From NCBI GenBank assembly GCA_002455175.1, contig DKKJ01000429.1, forward strand, positions 4,724 to 10,816: a stretch of 6,093 nt of DNA. Reading direction: 5' to 3'. Source of the stretch: Opitutaceae bacterium UBA6669 (GTDB taxonomy: Bacteria; Verrucomicrobiota; Verrucomicrobiia; Opitutales; Opitutaceae). Positions 4,814 through 6,093 of the stretch are shown in pieces (the stretch's first letter is position 1; every line of letters begins with the position of its first letter). A model generated the notes under the pieces. It saw nothing but the letters and a program-made list of their open reading frames with translations. It did no database searches and was not told the DNA's origin. The translations under genes were made by a program, and so were the position numbers.

Positions 4814-5824
4814 ATGAAGATCCTTGTTGATGTTCCGGTCGAACCTGCCGCGCTGGCTGCTTTGCAGCAGCGGGGAGGGCACATGATCGATTGTGTGGAT
4901 ACGCCCGTAGAAGTGGCTCGACCGCTTGATCCGGTGCGCCTTCGCGACGTCGATGTATTGTTTTGCAGCATTCCGCCGACGAACCACCACGAGATGAAGC
5001 AGTTGAAATGGATTCAACTCGCCTCGACCGGTTACACCCAGCTTTTCGGGTTGGATCTTCCGGCGAGAGGCGTGCGGGCGACGAACTGCCGCGGGTGTTT
5101 TGATGGTCCGATTGGCGAATGGGTGATCGCCATGATGATCATGCTGGCTCGAAACGGCCGGCAGATGATCCGTAATCAGGAGGCGGGAATTTGGGATCGC
5201 TCCGCCGTCTTCCAGCGGGAGATCCGCGGGCTGACGGTTGGCTTCTGGGGATATGGTGGAATCGGGCGTGAGAGTGCGCGTCTCGCCAAACAGCTCGGAC
5301 TGCGGGTGCACGTGCTGACTCGCAATGGGCTCGGGCCTCGTGAGGACGTTTACACGGTCCCAGGGACAGGTGACCCCGAGGGCGTCATTCCTGACAAGGT
5401 GTTTGTGCAAGGGGAAGAAAAGACGTTTCTGCGCGATCTTGATTTCCTCGTTCTCGCGCTCCCCTTGACCAAGGTTTCTGAAGGGCGGATTGGGGAAGAG
5501 GAGCTCCGCGCTTTGCCGTCCACCGCTTTTCTACTGAATCCGTCGCGTGGACCGATCATTCAACGTCCGGCGCTGTTAAAGGCACTTACGGAAGGATGGA
5601 TTGCTGGGGCGGCTCTCGACACCCACTACCAGTATCCAACACCCCCCGACGACCCGTTCTGGAAGCTGCCGAATGTGATCTTCACTCCGCACATCTCCGG
5701 ATCCAGCCTCAGTCCTCACTTTAAAACCCGGTTGTGGGATATCTTTTCCCAAAATCTGTTGCGGATGGAGCAGGGAAAACCACTCCTGAATGAGTTGACG
5801 GCGGCACAGCTCGCCGGGGCCTAG
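4814..5824 (+). CDS. D-isomer-specific 2-hydroxyacid dehydrogenase-like protein
   Basis: A 336-residue protein with D-2-hydroxyacid dehydrogenase architecture: split catalytic domain (about 1-100 and 290-336) around a Rossmann domain with GYGGIG (146-151). R245 (NPSRGP) and H293 (TPHISG) match the catalytic Arg and His. The catalytic Glu expected 29 residues after the Arg, in the usual LDVFEQEP, is Tyr274 here (LDTHYQYP). The beta2 strand ends LTRNG (168-172) with no acidic residue, which suggests NADP(H) (inference). About 10 extra residues (around 180-204) follow it. The expected reaction is 2-keto acid to D-2-hydroxyacid, but the missing Glu makes this uncertain. Start choice: the ATG at 4814 gives a natural MKILVDVPV N-terminus. 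A GTG at 4790 would add eight residues and overlap the previous stop as GTGA, a common translational-coupling arrangement. It is probably the last gene of the operon. Confidence 0.85.
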   Translation: MKILVDVPVEPAALAALQQRGGHMIDCVDTPVEVARPLDPVRLRDVDVLFCSIPPTNHHEMKQLKWIQLASTGYTQLFGLDLPARGVRATNCRGCFDGPIGEWVIAMMIMLARNGRQMIRNQEAGIWDRSAVFQREIRGLTVGFWGYGGIGRESARLAKQLGLRVHVLTRNGLGPREDVYTVPGTGDPEGVIPDKVFVQGEEKTFLRDLDFLVLALPLTKVSEGRIGEEELRALPSTAFLLNPSRGPIIQRPALLKALTEGWIAGAALDTHYQYPTPPDDPFWKLPNVIFTPHISGSSLSPHFKTRLWDIFSQNLLRMEQGKPLLNELTAAQLAGA

Positions 5825-5854
5825 CCACGCGAGGTTTCCACTTGCTGAGCAGGC

Positions 5855-5888
5855 AGCCACACCGGTTCGAAAAAGACTGGTGTGGTTT
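5855..5888 (+). terminator. Terminator-like hairpin between convergent genes
   Basis: CCACACCGGT (5857-5866) pairs with ACTGGTGTGG (5876-5885) over ten pairs with one G-U, around a nine-base loop TCGAAAAAG; A5855 and G5856 can extend the stem. Only TTT follows on the plus strand and no T-run follows on the minus strand, so the U-tract is weak. It starts 30 bases after the dehydrogenase stop and ends before the stop of the convergent gene, so it may end transcription from both sides. Confidence 0.5.
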
Positions 5889-5909
5889 ACAGCTGCGTCT
5901 CGCGCGGGA

Positions 5910-6093
5910 TCACTGGCGCTTTTCTTCCGTCAATTCTTTCCAGGCCGCGGTGAGCGCTTCGATGCGGCCCAGCCTGGGTGTAAGGCGTGCTTCTGTGGGA
6001 CTGGACTGAGCAAGATCGAAAAACTCGTAGACGTCGAAACCGGAGAACCGTTTGTCTCGATAGATCTGTTTAAGATCTGAGATGTATTCTTCG
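5910..6093 (-). CDS. Unrecognised protein, C-terminal 60 residues (runs off right edge)
   Basis: Reading the minus strand from the right edge, a frame of 60 codons ends at TGA (complement of 5910-5912). The translation is well balanced and looks truly coding: it begins EEYISDLKQIYRDKRF and continues with GFDVYEFFDLA and ARLTPRLGRIEAL before a charged tail ending EEKRQ. It appears mostly helical, soluble and without a membrane segment. I do not recognise the family, and no catalytic motif is visible in this fragment. It converges on the operon, so it is probably a separate transcription unit; its relation to the sugar-acid genes is unknown. Confidence 0.7.
   Translation of the reverse strand, partial: EEYISDLKQIYRDKRFSGFDVYEFFDLAQSSPTEARLTPRLGRIEALTAAWKELTEEKRQ

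Noticed and set aside
4730..5410. 226-codon minus-strand open frame
   Set aside because: It lies opposite the dehydrogenase gene, whose NAD-binding and catalytic motifs are clear.
1..6093. CRISPR arrays, insertion sequences, transposase genes or phage genes
   Set aside because: No spaced direct repeats, transposase motifs or terminal inverted repeats bounding a gene were seen.

Overview
The window carries a small carbohydrate-acid catabolic locus. Its core is four same-strand genes: two secreted, sialidase-fold (Asp-box beta-propeller) proteins, an enolase-superfamily sugar-acid dehydratase/racemase-type enzyme, and a D-2-hydroxyacid dehydrogenase-like protein. A divergent short-chain dehydrogenase/reductase (SDR) is cut by the left edge, and the last 60 codons of an unrecognised convergent gene are cut by the right edge. 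Secreted Asp-box proteins next to enolase-superfamily and SDR enzymes, moderate-to-high GC content and start codons without Shine-Dalgarno sequences suggest Verrucomicrobiota (Opitutales-like) or Planctomycetota. This placement is inferred from gene content only; no rRNA or marker gene is present.

Layout: 1-417 (minus) SDR N-terminal half; 418-1094 long non-coding divergent region with two TTGTATACAA palindromes, overlapping divergent promoter candidates, a potentially structured stretch (583-681) and a 10-bp inverted repeat; 1095-2291 first Asp-box protein; 2292-2393 spacer, preceded by a 16-bp palindrome at the end of the first gene; 2394-3575 second Asp-box protein; 3582-4793 enolase-superfamily protein (6-bp gap); 4814-5824 hydroxyacid dehydrogenase-like protein, which follows by 20 bp or overlaps by 4 bp if a GTG start is used; 5855-5888 terminator-like hairpin between convergent genes; 5910-6093 (minus) C-terminus of an unknown protein.

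How the genes may work together (inference): the two propeller proteins act outside the cytoplasm on a glycan or oligosaccharide. Both keep the Glu, Tyr and second Arg of the sialidase active-site pattern but have Gly or Ala where the first carboxylate-binding Arg (FRIP motif) should be, so sialic acid is not the obvious substrate. In the cytoplasm the SDR could oxidise a sugar or sugar acid, the enolase-superfamily enzyme could dehydrate the acid to a 2-keto-3-deoxy acid, and the dehydrogenase-like protein could interconvert a keto/hydroxy acid. No transporter, kinase, aldolase or regulator lies in the window, so the pathway is incomplete here. The most notable points are the unusual active sites of three of the four core proteins and the paired palindromic operator candidates.
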